Below are positions 43,055 to 56,100 of a DNA stretch of 64,000 nucleotides, in pieces. Under the pieces are notes generated by a model. That model was not told where the DNA came from, ran no database searches, and saw only the letters and a program-made list of their open reading frames with translations. The stretch is from the NCBI RefSeq assembly GCF_036588685.1, contig NC_086374.1, forward strand, positions 92,312,059 to 92,376,058. Reading direction: 5' to 3'. The DNA comes from Mytilus trossulus (Eukaryota > Mollusca > Bivalvia > Mytilida > Mytilidae). A program made the translations under genes and the position numbers. Positions within the stretch are counted from its first letter, which is position 1, and the number at the start of each line of letters is the position of its first letter.

Positions 43055-44557
43055 TAAGGCCGTGTTCACACCAATCGCCGTGTAGAGTAAACATGTTTAC
43101 AATTAGTTTAGTGTAATGTACACCTGAGACTACTATAACACAGCAGTCTCAGTGTACACTGGTTTCACATTACATTTGTTCACATCTATACACCTTGTTT
43201 AGCTACCTGTACATAAGATTTGTTCCCACTTGTAAACTATATGTCATTTAAATGTTCATTACGTAGAACTGAATTCAAATTTTTTGAACAATTTTTCTAG
43301 CGGTAAGGGAACAACCATTTGTCTTCAAACGGGGGGTGGGGGTGGAAATGGAAATATTCCGATCCCCAATTTGATAAAAAAAAAAAAATGGTCATACAGA
43401 TGATAAAAAAAGGTCATACAGATGATAAAAAAATTCTGAATCAAGAGTTTCCCCATACATTATTAATAGTGTTAAATATTGAAAAAAAAGTATGTGATCA
43501 CCAGCATCGAAAAAAAGGAATAAAAACGTACGCGCGAAAAATTCTGACTCAGATAAAAAAAAATAACCCTCCCCCTTTTTTTAAGTTAAGTGGTTGCTAC
43601 TTTATGAAAGCCATTTTTATTATTTGTAGTAGTTTGAATACACTAGATATGTCTCGATTACGCATTAGAAAACGTTAGCTGCAACAGCGTGCTTACAGCC
43701 GGAAAAAAGGATGGAGATATTAGGGATCTGCCCGATCACTACATTTTTATCTTTTCTGTTTGTTTCAAATGGTATTTCTTCTCCAAGGAGTATTTGGTAA
43801 AGGAATAGGGTAACGTTTTTTAAATTTATTTTAAGTGTTATTTAACGGGTCTGAGATACTAGACAAACATATCATTTACCTCACACTTTTTTAAGTCCTG
43901 CATTAATGCGTGAATCGTTGTTTGAGTAAAGACCAGTGGCGAATATTTCTGTGTACGTCAAGTCGATTCGGGAAGACCTTTTCAAATGAATTAGGCAGCA
44001 ACTATTTACTTCATTATTTTGGGATGGGGAGGTGGAGCGGGGGGGGGGGGGGGGGGGGGAGGTAGGCTATTGATTTTTTTCAGGACAAATTTTGGTGACA
44101 AGTCGAATCAATTTTAGCATTATATATAGTATGTTTTATACTCATCTATAATAGCCCCCCCCCCCCGCCCGAAAATCACTTGGTTGCTGCCTTATGGGTT
44201 CGGCAATGATGCTGCTTTGAGTCTTGATCAGGGGTTAATAATGTACGTTAATTTTTTTTAACAAAAAAAAATCTTTAAAATTTAGACAATAATTTCTGTA
44301 AAGAACTATACTTATAATTATCAATTATAGTTTCCTCCTTAAATATATACACGGTAAAACTAATGTCCTAAATGCCTAGTTTTGTGTACACTTAACCTAC
44401 ACAAGGCCTACATTGACTATCGACTGTGTGTAGATAAATCATGATTTAATCTACATGTAAACATTGAGTTTTATCAATGGGAACGCAATTGTGTTTAGTT
44501 TACGTGTGAGTTACACTAACACAACACCGAATTTAGGTCAATGTGAACACGGCCTAA
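43055..44557. mobile_element. PIF/Harbinger-like non-autonomous element with nested foldbacks
   Basis: The ends GGCCGTGTTCACA (43058) and its inverse TGTGAACACGGCC (to 44554) are flanked by TAA at 43055-43057 and 44555-44557. A three-base TWA duplication and GGCC ends fit the PIF/Harbinger superfamily. At 1497 bp it encodes no transposase. Inside are two copies of the GGCAGCAACCA-type foldback (43308-43602 and 43993-44194), with a run of 21 G (44039-44059) and one of 12 C (44155-44166). The 119-codon frame at 43319-43678 spans one of these and is not a gene. Confidence 0.7.
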
Positions 44558-45937
44558 GTCTGTTTAAAGGTATTGCTAGCTTTTGATGTGACTGCCGACA
44601 TGTTTGTGCTTTGTAAATAATATTATCAATTGTATGTACAGTACCTGAACGTATAAGTTGTCTGCATGTTGAATTATATTTACGACTGAAAATATTGAAC
44701 CGATGATAAAATTTAGACAGCGTTTTGACTAGATTGTTAGATCGAAAACCCGGGTGTAATAATTTTTCAGTAATACATTAATTTCTCTAGGTAAACCCTT
44801 ATACGTTGTTACGTACTTGAGCGAATCGTTCAAGTTGATATATATATAAAACAATAAGATGGTGACAAGGAAACGTCACCATCTGAAAAAAATACACTAC
44901 AAAAGAGTCATGATTTCGCACTCCTGTTGTTATTATAGATTTTCATGAGCTTTGTGTATCAAATTGCTGAAGTTTTAAGCAGCATTTTTATATAGAGATT
45001 GATATGGAGATATTTTTCTTAATATATATCAATCTGATACTACTTATATAGTAAACCCATCTATTCTTTAAGTTTATTCTCATCAGACATAAAACCCCAA
45101 TCATTTCATCTTTAAAATAGATGATTTATCCAAGTGGACAAATTAATTTTCTGTCGACTTTTGAAACAATCATCTCTTTTGCTCATTACATACAAGAATA
45201 TTAATGATTATTTTTATAATGATCTTAACTTTAATATTATAACGTTCTATGCGTACACACCAGCGGTATAATTTAGATATTGTTTGGAATTTTCTGATCA
45301 TACTCACACGTCATATACATTTATTATAAAAGAGCTTCCCGTCGGCTTTGGACGATGTCGTTAGAGTATATGAATTTCACGGCAAAATGCACGATTGTAA
45401 ATCCAAAAGTAATCAAAACAAGGAAGCATAATCAAATGATGATATATTTTTTCTTATTTTACAAATTAATCTTATTCAAGCTAAGTAAATTAATGTGAAT
45501 AGTTTAAGAATGTCGCTAGTTCAGTGTGATCCGTTCTTTTGCGTTGATATAAAAAATGTTTTTCAGGAACGGCAAACACTTTTCTTCACCTAGAGTGCTT
45601 TGATCCAAAATACTTGCCGAACTAGAAATATGTCAAGGTACTTGCTTAATTACTTACATAAGTTTCCACTACGATTGATACCATAGAAAATCTTATATAA
45701 ATGACAGAAAAAAAAATTGAAAATCAAACACACCAAAAATAATGGGAGAACTTTGCATCGTATTGACAGATGCAAATTTCATTATTGGTTATTATTTGGT
45801 GATACTTGCAACATTTATTTAATATACGTAACATGCTTATCTGATGTCGATTTATATTCAAAAAACATGTCTGCAATGATAAGCCAGTTGTATCAAGTTT
45901 GAGCAAAATCTTGCAAAATGGTATGTAGTTATCTTAC
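44558..45937. other. AT-rich, nothing recognised
   Basis: Small frames at 45717-45906 overlap on both strands and show no domain. It could be the first intron of the EGF gene if the exon end at 45938 is real. Confidence 0.3.
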
Positions 45938-46000
45938 CTTGTTTCTTTTTTAATATTCTCAAAGTATGCCTTTTAGAGAAAAAAGTTTTTGTTTCCTTTT
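45938..46000 (-). other. Possible 5' untranslated exon end of the EGF gene
   Basis: On the minus strand AAACAAG|GTAAGAT is a consensus donor at 45938/45937, in the correct orientation and upstream of the membrane exon, which itself requires a preceding exon. The upstream limit is not determined. No TATA box or other promoter signal is evident. Confidence 0.22.
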
Positions 46001-46305
46001 CTTAAATGAAAATTATAACATGAAGCAGCAAACGCAGATTTTTTAACACTAAATGAGAGATAGTTATATTCAATTATAAATTCAAACAACGAGTTTTAGT
46101 TGACTGCATTTTAAGTTTAAAGTTATATAATACTTTATTGCAAAAAAACATGAAACCCTGGCGGGTTAAAATGCAAACATAGTACAATGTATACACAAGT
46201 GACAAGAAACATAACTATACATGATAAATGTTTTTAAAAAGTGAAGTTGATATTAATAACATATATCTATATATAGATGTATATAATAATTGACCAATAT
46301 GGACC

Positions 46306-48395
46306 TTATTTTCGCAATTCCATAGATTGCTTTATATAGTCTACAACACTAGACAAAATATCTTTATTGGGATCTAGAATAGTTTTAAGTTTAGAGTTTG
46401 AGTCAAGCTGGTTAAAATTAGGATAATGGGTTTTAATTGCATTTATAAGGGAATGTCTTACATTACTGTTAATTTGGCAATGAAGGAAAAAGTGTTCCTC
46501 ATCATCTAAAATTTTACAAACTTTGCACAGTCTGTGTTCTCTTTGAATTTTTTTATAACGTCCTAATTCAATTTCCAAATTATGATCACTTACACGTAAT
46601 TTTGTTAAAAGCTGACGACTATTAAAATTGTTTAGATTGTGCAGGTAGTCCTCAAATTTAATTTCATTTTTAAGTTTACTATAAAGATAAAGTTTTGAAC
46701 TGTTATCAATATTTGAAAGTTTTTGAAGAGTGATGTTATTATACTTTTCCTTCACTATACATTTAAAAGTTTTTTTGAGTGAATTTTTTATAAGTTTAAA
46801 AGGTTTATCAGAATCAACATATTGTTCTTCATCAATATTAAATTCTTTAAAAATATGCTTGGCAAAAGTGTACCAAGTGTATATTCCATCTTCAGACATT
46901 AACTTATTTACTGCAAAAGCTTCTTTAACAAGAGGGTTTATTTCATGGCAGTTTATTCTACAAAAATATAATAAAACTTGAGTTTTAATAAAAGAGTCAA
47001 GTGGAAATCGTCCTAACTCAGACTTTGCAGCTATATTACATGAGGTTTTTTTAATTCCAAGAACAGTTTTACAAAACTTATGATGCACTTTCTCAAAGCT
47101 TAATCTATCTGTCAATGATAAAATATCACAGTTAGTTCCATGCAAAGTGGCTCTATTTATGGCTCTATAAATTGAGTAATAATCTTCCATAAACCAGATC
47201 TCGCTATTATATAAAATTATGGGTTTAATAAGTGAATCAAATAATTTACATGATAAATCAACAGGGACATGATGAAAATTAGACATATATTTTTTTAGTG
47301 AAAATAACGCTTTAAGCGCTTTTTTGGATAGTTCATGTGTAGATCTCTTAAATTTTCCTTTATTATCAATAATGTTCCCAAGAAAATTATACTCTTTAAC
47401 TTCAGTTAACTGATTTTGTTTATAAAAAAATTTTGACTCAAAAGAATTTCTAGAATGAAAAATCATAACTTTTGTTTTATTTGTATTTACAGTCAGCTGC
47501 CATTTGTAGCAATATTTTTCCAGTTTATTCAAAGCAGATTGTAAACCGTTTTGTGATTGTGATAATATTAAAAGATCATCAGCAAAACTAAGACTACTTA
47601 TTGATGTTTTATCTAAGGACACAGGATCACATGTCCCATCAAAAATTGAATGGAGATCATTAATAAAATAATTAAACAATGTGGGGCTCAAACTGTCCCC
47701 TTGTTTGACCCCTTTATCTATTTCAAAAAATTCAGATTGTTTATTATCTATTTTAACTGAAGATTCACAACACTTATACATATCTTTAATTACTTCAAAT
47801 ATTTTCTTTCCAACATCATCCTTCTTTAATTTGTATAAGAGACCAGCATGCCAAACAGTGTCAAAAGCACGACGCAAATCAACAAAGCAAGAGTAAATTT
47901 TACTCTTCTTTTTTGTCAAATATTTTATCATTAAAGTTTTTAGAATAAAAATACTATCTGCTGTCCTATGATTATTTCTAAATCCAAATTGATGAACTGA
48001 AAACTTGTCTTCATAGTAAGTTACAACTCTAGAATTAATAACAGCACTGAAAAGTTTAGCAATACAATTTTGAAGGGAAATTCCCCTATAGTTATTAATA
48101 TCTAGCTTATCTCCAGCTTTATGAATAAGTATGGTAAAAGATTTTCTCCAGTTTGATGGATATTTACCAGAATCAAGAATTAAATTAAAAAGCTTAGTAA
48201 TAGCTTTACAAGTAACAACACCACTATATTTAATAATTTCATTACTAATTTGGTCTGGACCAGAGCTTTTCCCAGTTTTTAATTTTTGTATACATTTATT
48301 TACTTCATTGATAGTAAAAGGTTTATCAGTTACCTCATTGAATAAAAGTGCATCAGTTTCATTTAATATATCAGTTTCAATTTTAGTTTTAAATT
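46306..48395 (-). CDS. LINE ORF2, RT and C-terminal part
   Basis: The frame is open from about 48395, although its first ATG is at 47931. The RT blocks are KTGKSSGPDQISNEIIKY, NNYRGISLQNCIAKLFSAVI, CFVDLRRAFD, KGVKQGDSLSPTLF and the catalytic FADD (residues 116-119 counted from 47931). Near the end CKVCKILDDEEHFFLHC is the zinc-binding-like motif of this LINE group. All catalytic aspartates are present. The frame is separated from 48363-49163 by a single shift at about 48370-48410. Copying of cellular RNA in cis is the known role of the family. This copy cannot be autonomous because it lacks most of its endonuclease. Confidence 0.9.
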
Positions 48396-49163
48396 CTTTA
48401 TATCATAATTTACAGACTCTCCTTGATGCTTAAAATGATCAATAATTTCTGGAAAACCAGCTTGAAGCTCAATTTTTTTATTAGTGTTCTCATATTTTAA
48501 TGACTTTAATAATTTCCAATATTGTTTAGGGTCTGTATCTCTAAGGGCTGAAAGCTGACTAAATATTTCCTTTTTAAATTGATTTTTCTTTCTTTTTATT
48601 AATTTTTTACACAGTTTACAGTGACCTAGGAAATTATTTCTTAAATTGAGGTTATAAGGATTTATTCGTAATAATTTGGCTAGATTTGATACAGTTTTCT
48701 TTACATCAGCTAGTTCTCTATCTTCCCATGGCTTTTTCTTTTTTAATTTCTTTTCACGAAAGGATTTAATAATTTTACATGAGCGCATGGTTAATGTTTT
48801 AAATATATTATTTAGTTGTTGTTCTGCTCTTTCAACCCCAGAACAATTTATTTCAAATGGTGTATTTTCATAACCAAGTATTTCATCTCTAGTGCTGCTT
48901 TCTTCTAAAACAGTATATAATTTTTCCTTAGAAATAGTCTCCCATTTAAATGTCATATCTATCTCACTATATTTTCTGTCTATATTCATATTTTGCATGG
49001 ATATACACCCTTTTAAAAAGACTACAATTTGAGCATGATCAGATAAATATGAAGGTTCTAATATTTGAAAAAAACTAACAGAGTTAATGAGGTCCACACT
49101 GGTCAAGGCATAGTCAACAGTACTACACCCACTGGGTTTAAAACATGTCATATTTCCCAGCAT
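48363..49163 (-). pseudogene. LINE ORF2, endonuclease end and linker
   Basis: It encodes the last part of the APE-type endonuclease, including SYLSDHAQIVVFLKG (the SDH catalytic histidine motif), then a lysine-rich linker with KPWEDRELADVKK and DPKQYWKLLKSLKYE. It then runs out of frame to a stop after 266 codons. It should continue into the RT frame, and the shift lies in 'aaattatgatataaagaa' and the bases just after. The upstream endonuclease is truncated. Confidence 0.85.
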
Positions 49164-49205
49164 ATCACCAATAAAACGTCCGTTATAAGTTAATGATATT
49201 TAAAT

Positions 49206-50154
49206 TGACAATCTAAATCTGAAGATCATGATGCATTACATTTCTGTCTTTCTGTGTCCCTTGGTCTCCATTTATTTTTTTGTAAAGGTAAAACAATTGA
49301 ACAGCAAAATATTTTTTATTTAAAAACGTACTTAAAACCTAAAAGGTGTTGTTATATAATAGTTAGGTTTGAACTGGATGCAATCACGAGGATATCGAGA
49401 AATACATTCAAGCCACCGATTTGAAATGGTTTTCATGTGTAGTTATTCTTCATAGTAATTAAATGCTTGAAACTTTGTATTCAGAAGAAAGACTTGAAGT
49501 TGTAGTTTAAACATTATTATTATGGCACCCTCAAACGGAGTTTGGGTGACATATTTATTCTACCTTTTTTTTATTATTATTTATATTTTTCTGCATATTT
49601 TGTTCAAGCTGTTTCTTTTAATTGGATGGAACAATCTTGATGGAACTATGCTATCAAGTTGACAAACGTGTGAAGTTGTGCACCTTGCTTTGGAATGTAC
49701 CAGATGGTCATCGTTTCTATGGAAACAGAAACAATGCGAAAATATAGAAAGTGCTCCAAACTCAATGAAAAATTACAAAAATATTGATTGGCATGTGAAG
49801 ACTTTCTATTTGACTTTGTTATTTCCAAAACGGCTGCTGTTGTCATTGAAACAGCAAAAAAATGCAAAACCTCAAAAAGCTCAAAACGTAAAGCCTTTTT
49901 ACAAACATGATGATTAGCACATGTAAATGCGATTAATGACTTGAATTTTCAAAATAGCTGTCGTTACCCTGACAAAGAGGAAATGAGGGTGTTATCCATT
50001 ATGAACTTTATTGTGGAAGCTGATTCAAATTAGAATTGGTTTCGACAAATTGCTTTATAATCGACGAGAAGACGTCAGGTGTGTAACGATATGCATTATT
50101 ACAAAGGTAGTAATACAAAGGCATAATGCAATGAATTGGTTAGATAGCTATTTG
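49206..50154. other. Unassigned; partly a dispersed repeat
   Basis: 'ggcaccctcaaacggagttt' near 49524 has the look of a dispersed bivalve repeat. The small frames at 49646-49917 on both strands have no domain. Confidence 0.35.
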
Positions 50155-51255
50155 ATAGGTGGGAGACGAAATTTGATTAACATGATTAATGTAAATAAAG
50201 TCTGAAAACACTCTTGATTATTTGAAAAAATTAAAACCTATCTTCTTCCACTGTGTTGGTGTCAAATAAAATTAACGTGATTGCTTAAGAACACTTCTTT
50301 TCCAGACCAGTTTTTCCTTTGTAAAAATATTTAAAAACTGTTTAAACGATTTATCAATCGAGAACCACGTTTATCTTTCATTTCAAATTAAATTCGTCAA
50401 TTTTTTTTCTAAAAGAAAAACTTTTGTTTTATTTCAAATTTTTACCTCACTATTGTTTGCTTACTATTTACAAAACAACCAATATAACCAAAAATAAATT
50501 CCTTGACAAAATCCGTGTTAAAGTGTAAGTCACAAAATTGTACAGAAACAAATATTAGACGGCAGGTAAATAACGGGAAATAATTTTGATGTTAAAAGAG
50601 AGATAAGATCTGAAAAATTCAAATGACCAGATCATCATAATTTTGATTTTAAAGAAAAAAAGCAGATTATGAAATAACTGTCTAAACTAAAAACTCATAA
50701 ACAGGATATCATGTTTTTTGTAGAATATTTATATCTGGGAGTAAATCTATGTCAAATTGGAAAATTGCGATAATACTAAATTTTTTTCTAAATTCCTGAC
50801 TTGGTGAAACTAGCTTGAAGCAGAATCGAAAGTAACCGTTGGTTCCAAAGCAGATGGATTTGATTGATATAAGTGGTTTGAACTAACTCCATACGCTATA
50901 AGCACTCCAAATAGCATTCGAATATAAAACAATAATTATAAAACATAAGGCCCGAGAACACAGTTATTTCGTAGTGCTTTCTATTAGACAAGAAATTGAA
51001 ATTTAAAAAAATCGCACCTGCTCTTTCTCAAAAAATCTTAAAAGTGTAGTGTACTACAAGTAAGACAAATAATATCAAAATTATAGAAACTTCTACCAAC
51101 TCTAACTCAAAATATTGACAATTATGTGTTAAGGGGGTGTACAATTCAGTTTGACAGCTTCAGACGTGATAAAGTTTGACCTTTTTGAACTTGACCAAAT
51201 CTCTACCTAACATTAAGATTCAGCACCCAAATTTGTTAACATGTAATTACATCCC

Positions 51256-51396
51256 TCCTTAGTATATCATGCGTTTAATATCAAGAAATAAGTTGGGACA
51301 ATGTATCAAATAAAACATGCAAGTTATACACTGTTTACACTAGGGACTATATTCGTAGATAAAAAAAACAAATGACGATAACTGTGTCCTTGGACC
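51256..51396 (+). repeat. Direct repeat of the composite element's 3' end, first copy
   Basis: 'taatatcaagaaataagttg' through 'gataactgtgtccttggacc' repeats at 52698-52844 with about one change per ten bases. It is probably the 3' end of the first component element. Confidence 0.8.
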
Positions 51397-52667
51397 TAAT
51401 ATGACAAAAAGACTTGACCAATCTTAATCAAACTTTGTATAACCTAATCTTAGACAATTATGAGAAGATAGTTTGCCAAGTTTCATGGCCATATGGGATA
51501 TATTAGAGAAACTAGGGTCGTTTTAGTAATGACATTTGGATGTTTATTTTTGACGTTTAAATTAGATATCTTCAAATGTCAAGATTTGGGCCTAAACATT
51601 TGAAATTTTGCAAATATTTGCTTTTTAAATGCTCTTGAATATTAAAAAGTAAGCACCTGAACACTCATTTTATTTATCAGATGTATTGTTATTACTCCAA
51701 AGTCAAATTTATATGAGCCTATGTCTGAAAATAGAGATTTTAAAATTCAGGGAAGCCTTATATAAATATGCCTTTTTCTCAGCCAATTTGAAGTTTTTGA
51801 AGTTTTTAAAGCCTAAATTATTCTGTCATATATATTAAATGTATTTTAAAAGTACAAAAAAAATATACAAAAAGCATACCACATGAGTATAAAATGGTCT
51901 TGGGCCATGCAGTACTGAGAATTATTTAGAGTAGATTTAGACGGTAGCCCATATTGACATATAAAAATGCATACAGAAGCTTTCAGAAATGAAAATGTGT
52001 TGCTTGTTTGCTAATTTCTGTGCTAAGGTGTTATGATACAAGAAGTCTAATGGCAAAAGGACTCTTGCATTTACATTTTTTGAAAGACAATATGGTCTGA
52101 TGGCCGTTTTTTTCATTTTTCAATTGAAAACTTGCATTTAGTTTTAGTCTCAATGGGCATAAATTTGGACCACTTGCTATCATACAGGGAAAAAAATATG
52201 GTAGCCTATGAAAGGAGTAAGGTGAACTGAATATGGTAAAGTGCTTTTTTTACAGATTTAGTGAAATATTTGTGATGGACTACAGATTTGTTGTACAAAA
52301 CTCTTCACATTTTACATACACCAATTAGGCCGTTTAACCAATACAAAATATGCTGCACTTTTCTCTATATTCAGAGTTCACAAATGGTTACTAGTAATTA
52401 AATTTGATTTAGGCATAGAAACACAAATATCAGGAACCAAAAACGCTGTCAGATAGAAAGCCAGCATGCCTCTTAACCATAAAATGTAAACTGCCTTAAA
52501 ATGCTTATTATAGCCGTTGAATGCAAAAATGGCATATTTTAACAGAATTTCTGTAAACCAAAGATGTAAATCCTTTACTTTGATTGAGTTTTAAAAAATA
52601 AAACCCGCAAATCATTCAGGAATGTTGCCAAAGTACAGAATGTAGATTTCAGGAAATCATCTCTTAT

Positions 52668-52844
52668 GCCCGAGAACACAATTATTTCGAAGTGCACCCC
52701 CCTACTTAGTATTTTATTCATCTAATATCAAGAAATAAATTGGGAAAGTGTATCAAATAAAACATGCAAGTTAAACACTGTTTACACTGAGGAATATATT
52801 CGTAGACAACGAACACAAAAGGACGATAACTGTGTACTTGGACC
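52668..52844 (+). repeat. Direct repeat, second copy with its own 5' end
   Basis: It starts 'gcccgagaacacaattattt', matching 50950, and is followed directly by the 3' end sequence. It therefore looks like an internally deleted copy of 50949-51396. Confidence 0.75.
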
Positions 52845-53128
52845 ATAAGTATTCAGAAATTATTTGAAGAAGGTTGGAAAAAAATCAAGATATCCTTAAT
52901 TACGATAAAGGAGCGGACTTAAATAAATAAAGGTGTAATTTAATAAATGATCACAGAAAATCAGCCAATTCGAAAAGAAAAAAAATGTAACCAGCCAAAA
53001 ATCCATCGAACTAAAATCAATTCACCCTTTGATGATGCGTCCCCATGTAACAAAAATAATATCAGAAGAAGTGTCTTTTTAAAGGATTAATAAAGGTCAT
53101 CCGACAGAGTCTATATTTTTATCTACAA

Positions 53129-56100
53129 TACACAGATGGTATAATCTGGGTAAAATTTGAAGATAAAAACTTTGCACATAACTGCTTTTATGTATGTGTT
53201 ATATATTTACCGCCGGAAAATTCCACAAGGGCTGTGAATATTCATGAATTTTTTGATATTTTAATGACAAACATATACACAATTCCACAAGGAAAACCAT
53301 TTTATATTTGTGGTGATTGGAATAGTCGTTGTTCAGATTTGCCGGACTCTATTGAAGGAATAGATAAATTGCCACAAAGAAATGTGGTAGACTTTCAGCA
53401 TAATGGATATGGAAATATTTTTTGTGACTTTTTAACAGATGTAAATTGCTGTATTTTGAATGGTCGAAAAACATTACATAATGATTTTACATTTGTATCC
53501 ACTAGAGGAATGAGTGTGGTGGATTATTGTGTTTTGCCATATGAACATTTGGATAATTTTAACAATTTTAATGTAATCAGAACAAGTTCAATAGTTGAAC
53601 AAATTAATGCATTGGGAAAATACGACTTGAAGAAAGCTATGCCCGATCATTCATTACTAACTTGGGATTTTACCTTGAATTTTGACTCAAATTGCTGTAT
53701 AAATACACAGACAAGAGGAACTTCTGAGACAAAGAAAAAATATGATACAAGAAATTTACCAGAAGATTGGTTGTGTCAAGAATCTACTATCGCTGAAATT
53801 GATAATGCTATTTGTTTTTTAGAAAATTCAATTGCCGATCAAAGTAATATTGATAATATGTATGAAAATTTTGTGAAAATCGTTAAAACCGAAATGTGTA
53901 ATAAATTACCGGCTAAAAATATTGTTCTATCAAATGGATTTAATATTAATAAAAGAAGAAGGTGTAAAAAAGAATGGTGGAATGAGGAGCTTACTTTATT
54001 GTGGAATGAAGTGTGTAAAGCCGAAAAAGTGTGGATTAAATGTAAAATTAAGCGTAATAAACAGGAGTTGCGACATATATTTGTGAATAAACGTAGGTTA
54101 TTCGATAAGGCCGTTCAAAGTTCTAAACGAAAATATTGGTATTCCTTACAAGAAGATTTAATAAAGTCTTGTGATAATCCAAAGGAATTTTGGAGGAAAA
54201 TTGGTAAAATAGGAGTTGGTAGTGAACGCCGAAGTTTTATCCCAATGGAAGTGAAATTAAGTGATGAGTCAGTATCATGTGATAAAAATGTAGTATTAGA
54301 TAAATGGAAATGTGAATTTTCTAATATGTTAAATAGAAATAATCATAGTAATGTTGAATATATTCATAGTAATGAAAATGTGTATGATGATTATCTTGAT
54401 AGCTTTATATCATATGAAGAAGTGTATAATGTACTGTTGTCTTCAAAAAATGGTAAATCGCCTGGCTGTGATGAAATTACGGTTGAACTTTATAAGAATC
54501 AAACTGCATTGTTAGCTTTAACTCGAATTTTTAATATTTGCTTTGACTCTGGTAAGATACCTGCTTTATGGTCGAAAGGTATCATTACTCCGATTCCAAA
54601 GAGCTCTACTGCAGATCCAAGAGACCCTATGGCATACCGTGGAATAACTTTGGCTCCTGTATCTTATAAACTTTACTGTGGTGTATTAAACTCTCGTCTT
54701 ACCGTTAAACTTGATGAACTTAATTTTCTTCATGATGAACAAAATGGTTTCAGAAAGGGACGAAATACTATAGACCATATTTCTACTTTGACTACTGTCA
54801 TAGAAACACGTAAATTGCGTAAATTATCACCATTTGTAGCATTTATAGACTTTAAAAAAGCTTACGACTGGATAAACAGGGATTTGCTTTTTGGTAAATT
54901 GGAAAATTTAGGTATAAGTAGTAAAATGTTAAATGCTATTTTTTCACTTTATAGAAATGTATATTCATGTGTAAAAGTAAATGGTAATTTTACTGACTGG
55001 TTTGAGGTTAAATGTGGTTTGAAACAAGGGTGTATTCTGTCTCCAATTTTGTTTAACATTTTTATTAATGACCTTGTAGATGAAGTAAAAAAATTAGATA
55101 TTGGAGTAAAAATTGATGATGAAAAAATTTGTGTACTACTTTATGCAGATGATCTTGTATTTATAACAGAAAATGAGAAAGATTTACAAAAAATGTTGGA
55201 TACTTTAAATATATGGTGTTGTAAAAATGATTTAGTTGTAAATCTAGAGAAATCAAAAATTGTACATTTCAGAACTAAGTCTATACCAAAGACAAATTTT
55301 ACTTTTGTACTTAATAATAATGATATGGAAATTGTTCCTAGTTATACTTATCTAGGTTTACTGTTGTCAGAATTTTTAGACTACAATTGTATGGCTAAGG
55401 CAGTAGCTAAATCTGCAAGTAGGTCATTAGGTTTATTAATAGCTAAATGTAAAGCTAATGGAGGTTTTCAATTTGATACATTTACAAAACTTTTTGATAC
55501 ACTTGTTATGTCTGTAATTGAATACGGTGCCTCAATTTGGGGTCACCAGGATTTTTCTTGTATTAATGCTGTAAAAAATAGAGCAATGAGATTTTTTATG
55601 GGTGTGGGTAAATACACCCCTAACTTAGCCTTATATGGAGATATGGGTTGGATGCCCAGTATTATATCTCAGTGGACATGTATTTTTAGATTATGGTCGA
55701 GACTTACTAAAATGTCTCATTGTAGAGTTAATAAAAAGGTTTTCTTATGGGGCAATAGATGCTGTAATAGTAAATTTAAAAATTGGAATTATAGAGTCAA
55801 TGTGAAATTTAAAGAAATGGATATGGAGTTTTTATGTAATACTGATTTTTCTATTGATAAAAATACAATTAAACAAATTGAAAAGGAAAATTTTTGTAGA
55901 TATAAAGAGAAGTGGTACTCTGACTTAATGTACAATGAAAGAAGTAAATTGCGAACGTATAGAATGTTTAAGCAATGTTTTAATAGAGAAAAATATTTAT
56001 GTATTAATATGCCTGGAAAATATAAGAGTGCATATGCTAAATTTAGATGTGGTGTTGCACCTCTGAGAATAGAAACTGGCCGATATGAAGGCATTATGGT

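Larger units (their letters stand above)
46125..49205 (-). mobile_element. 5'-truncated LINE with one frameshift
   Basis: The element covers the end of the endonuclease, a linker, the full RT and a C-terminal cysteine motif, and a 3' region ending GCAATAAAGTATTATATAAC near 46125. The 3' end resembles that of the 53-kb LINE (both AATAAAGTATT). Its 5' truncation is near 49205, inside the endonuclease (NGRFIGDMLGNMTCFKPSGC, then STVDYALTS). Confidence 0.85.
50945..52848. mobile_element. Composite TIR element in duplication copy A
   Basis: The outer ends GGCCCGAGAACACAGTTAT (50949) and, reversed, GGTCCAAGTACACAGTTAT (to 52844) are inverted. ATAA flanks both sides (50945-50948 and 52845-52848), and copy B has the uninterrupted 'aaacataagtattcag'. 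Inside, 50949-51396 looks like one complete small element and 52668-52844 like a second, shortened one, with a 1.27-kb spacer. There is no ORF of note. Confidence 0.75.

Noticed and set aside
43319-43678. 119-codon lysine-rich frame
   Set aside because: It spans a foldback repeat with A and G runs inside the Harbinger-like element, with no recognised domain.
46730-48873. Plus-strand frames over the 46-49 kb LINE
   Set aside because: They are shadows of the minus-strand LINE, whose domains are clear.
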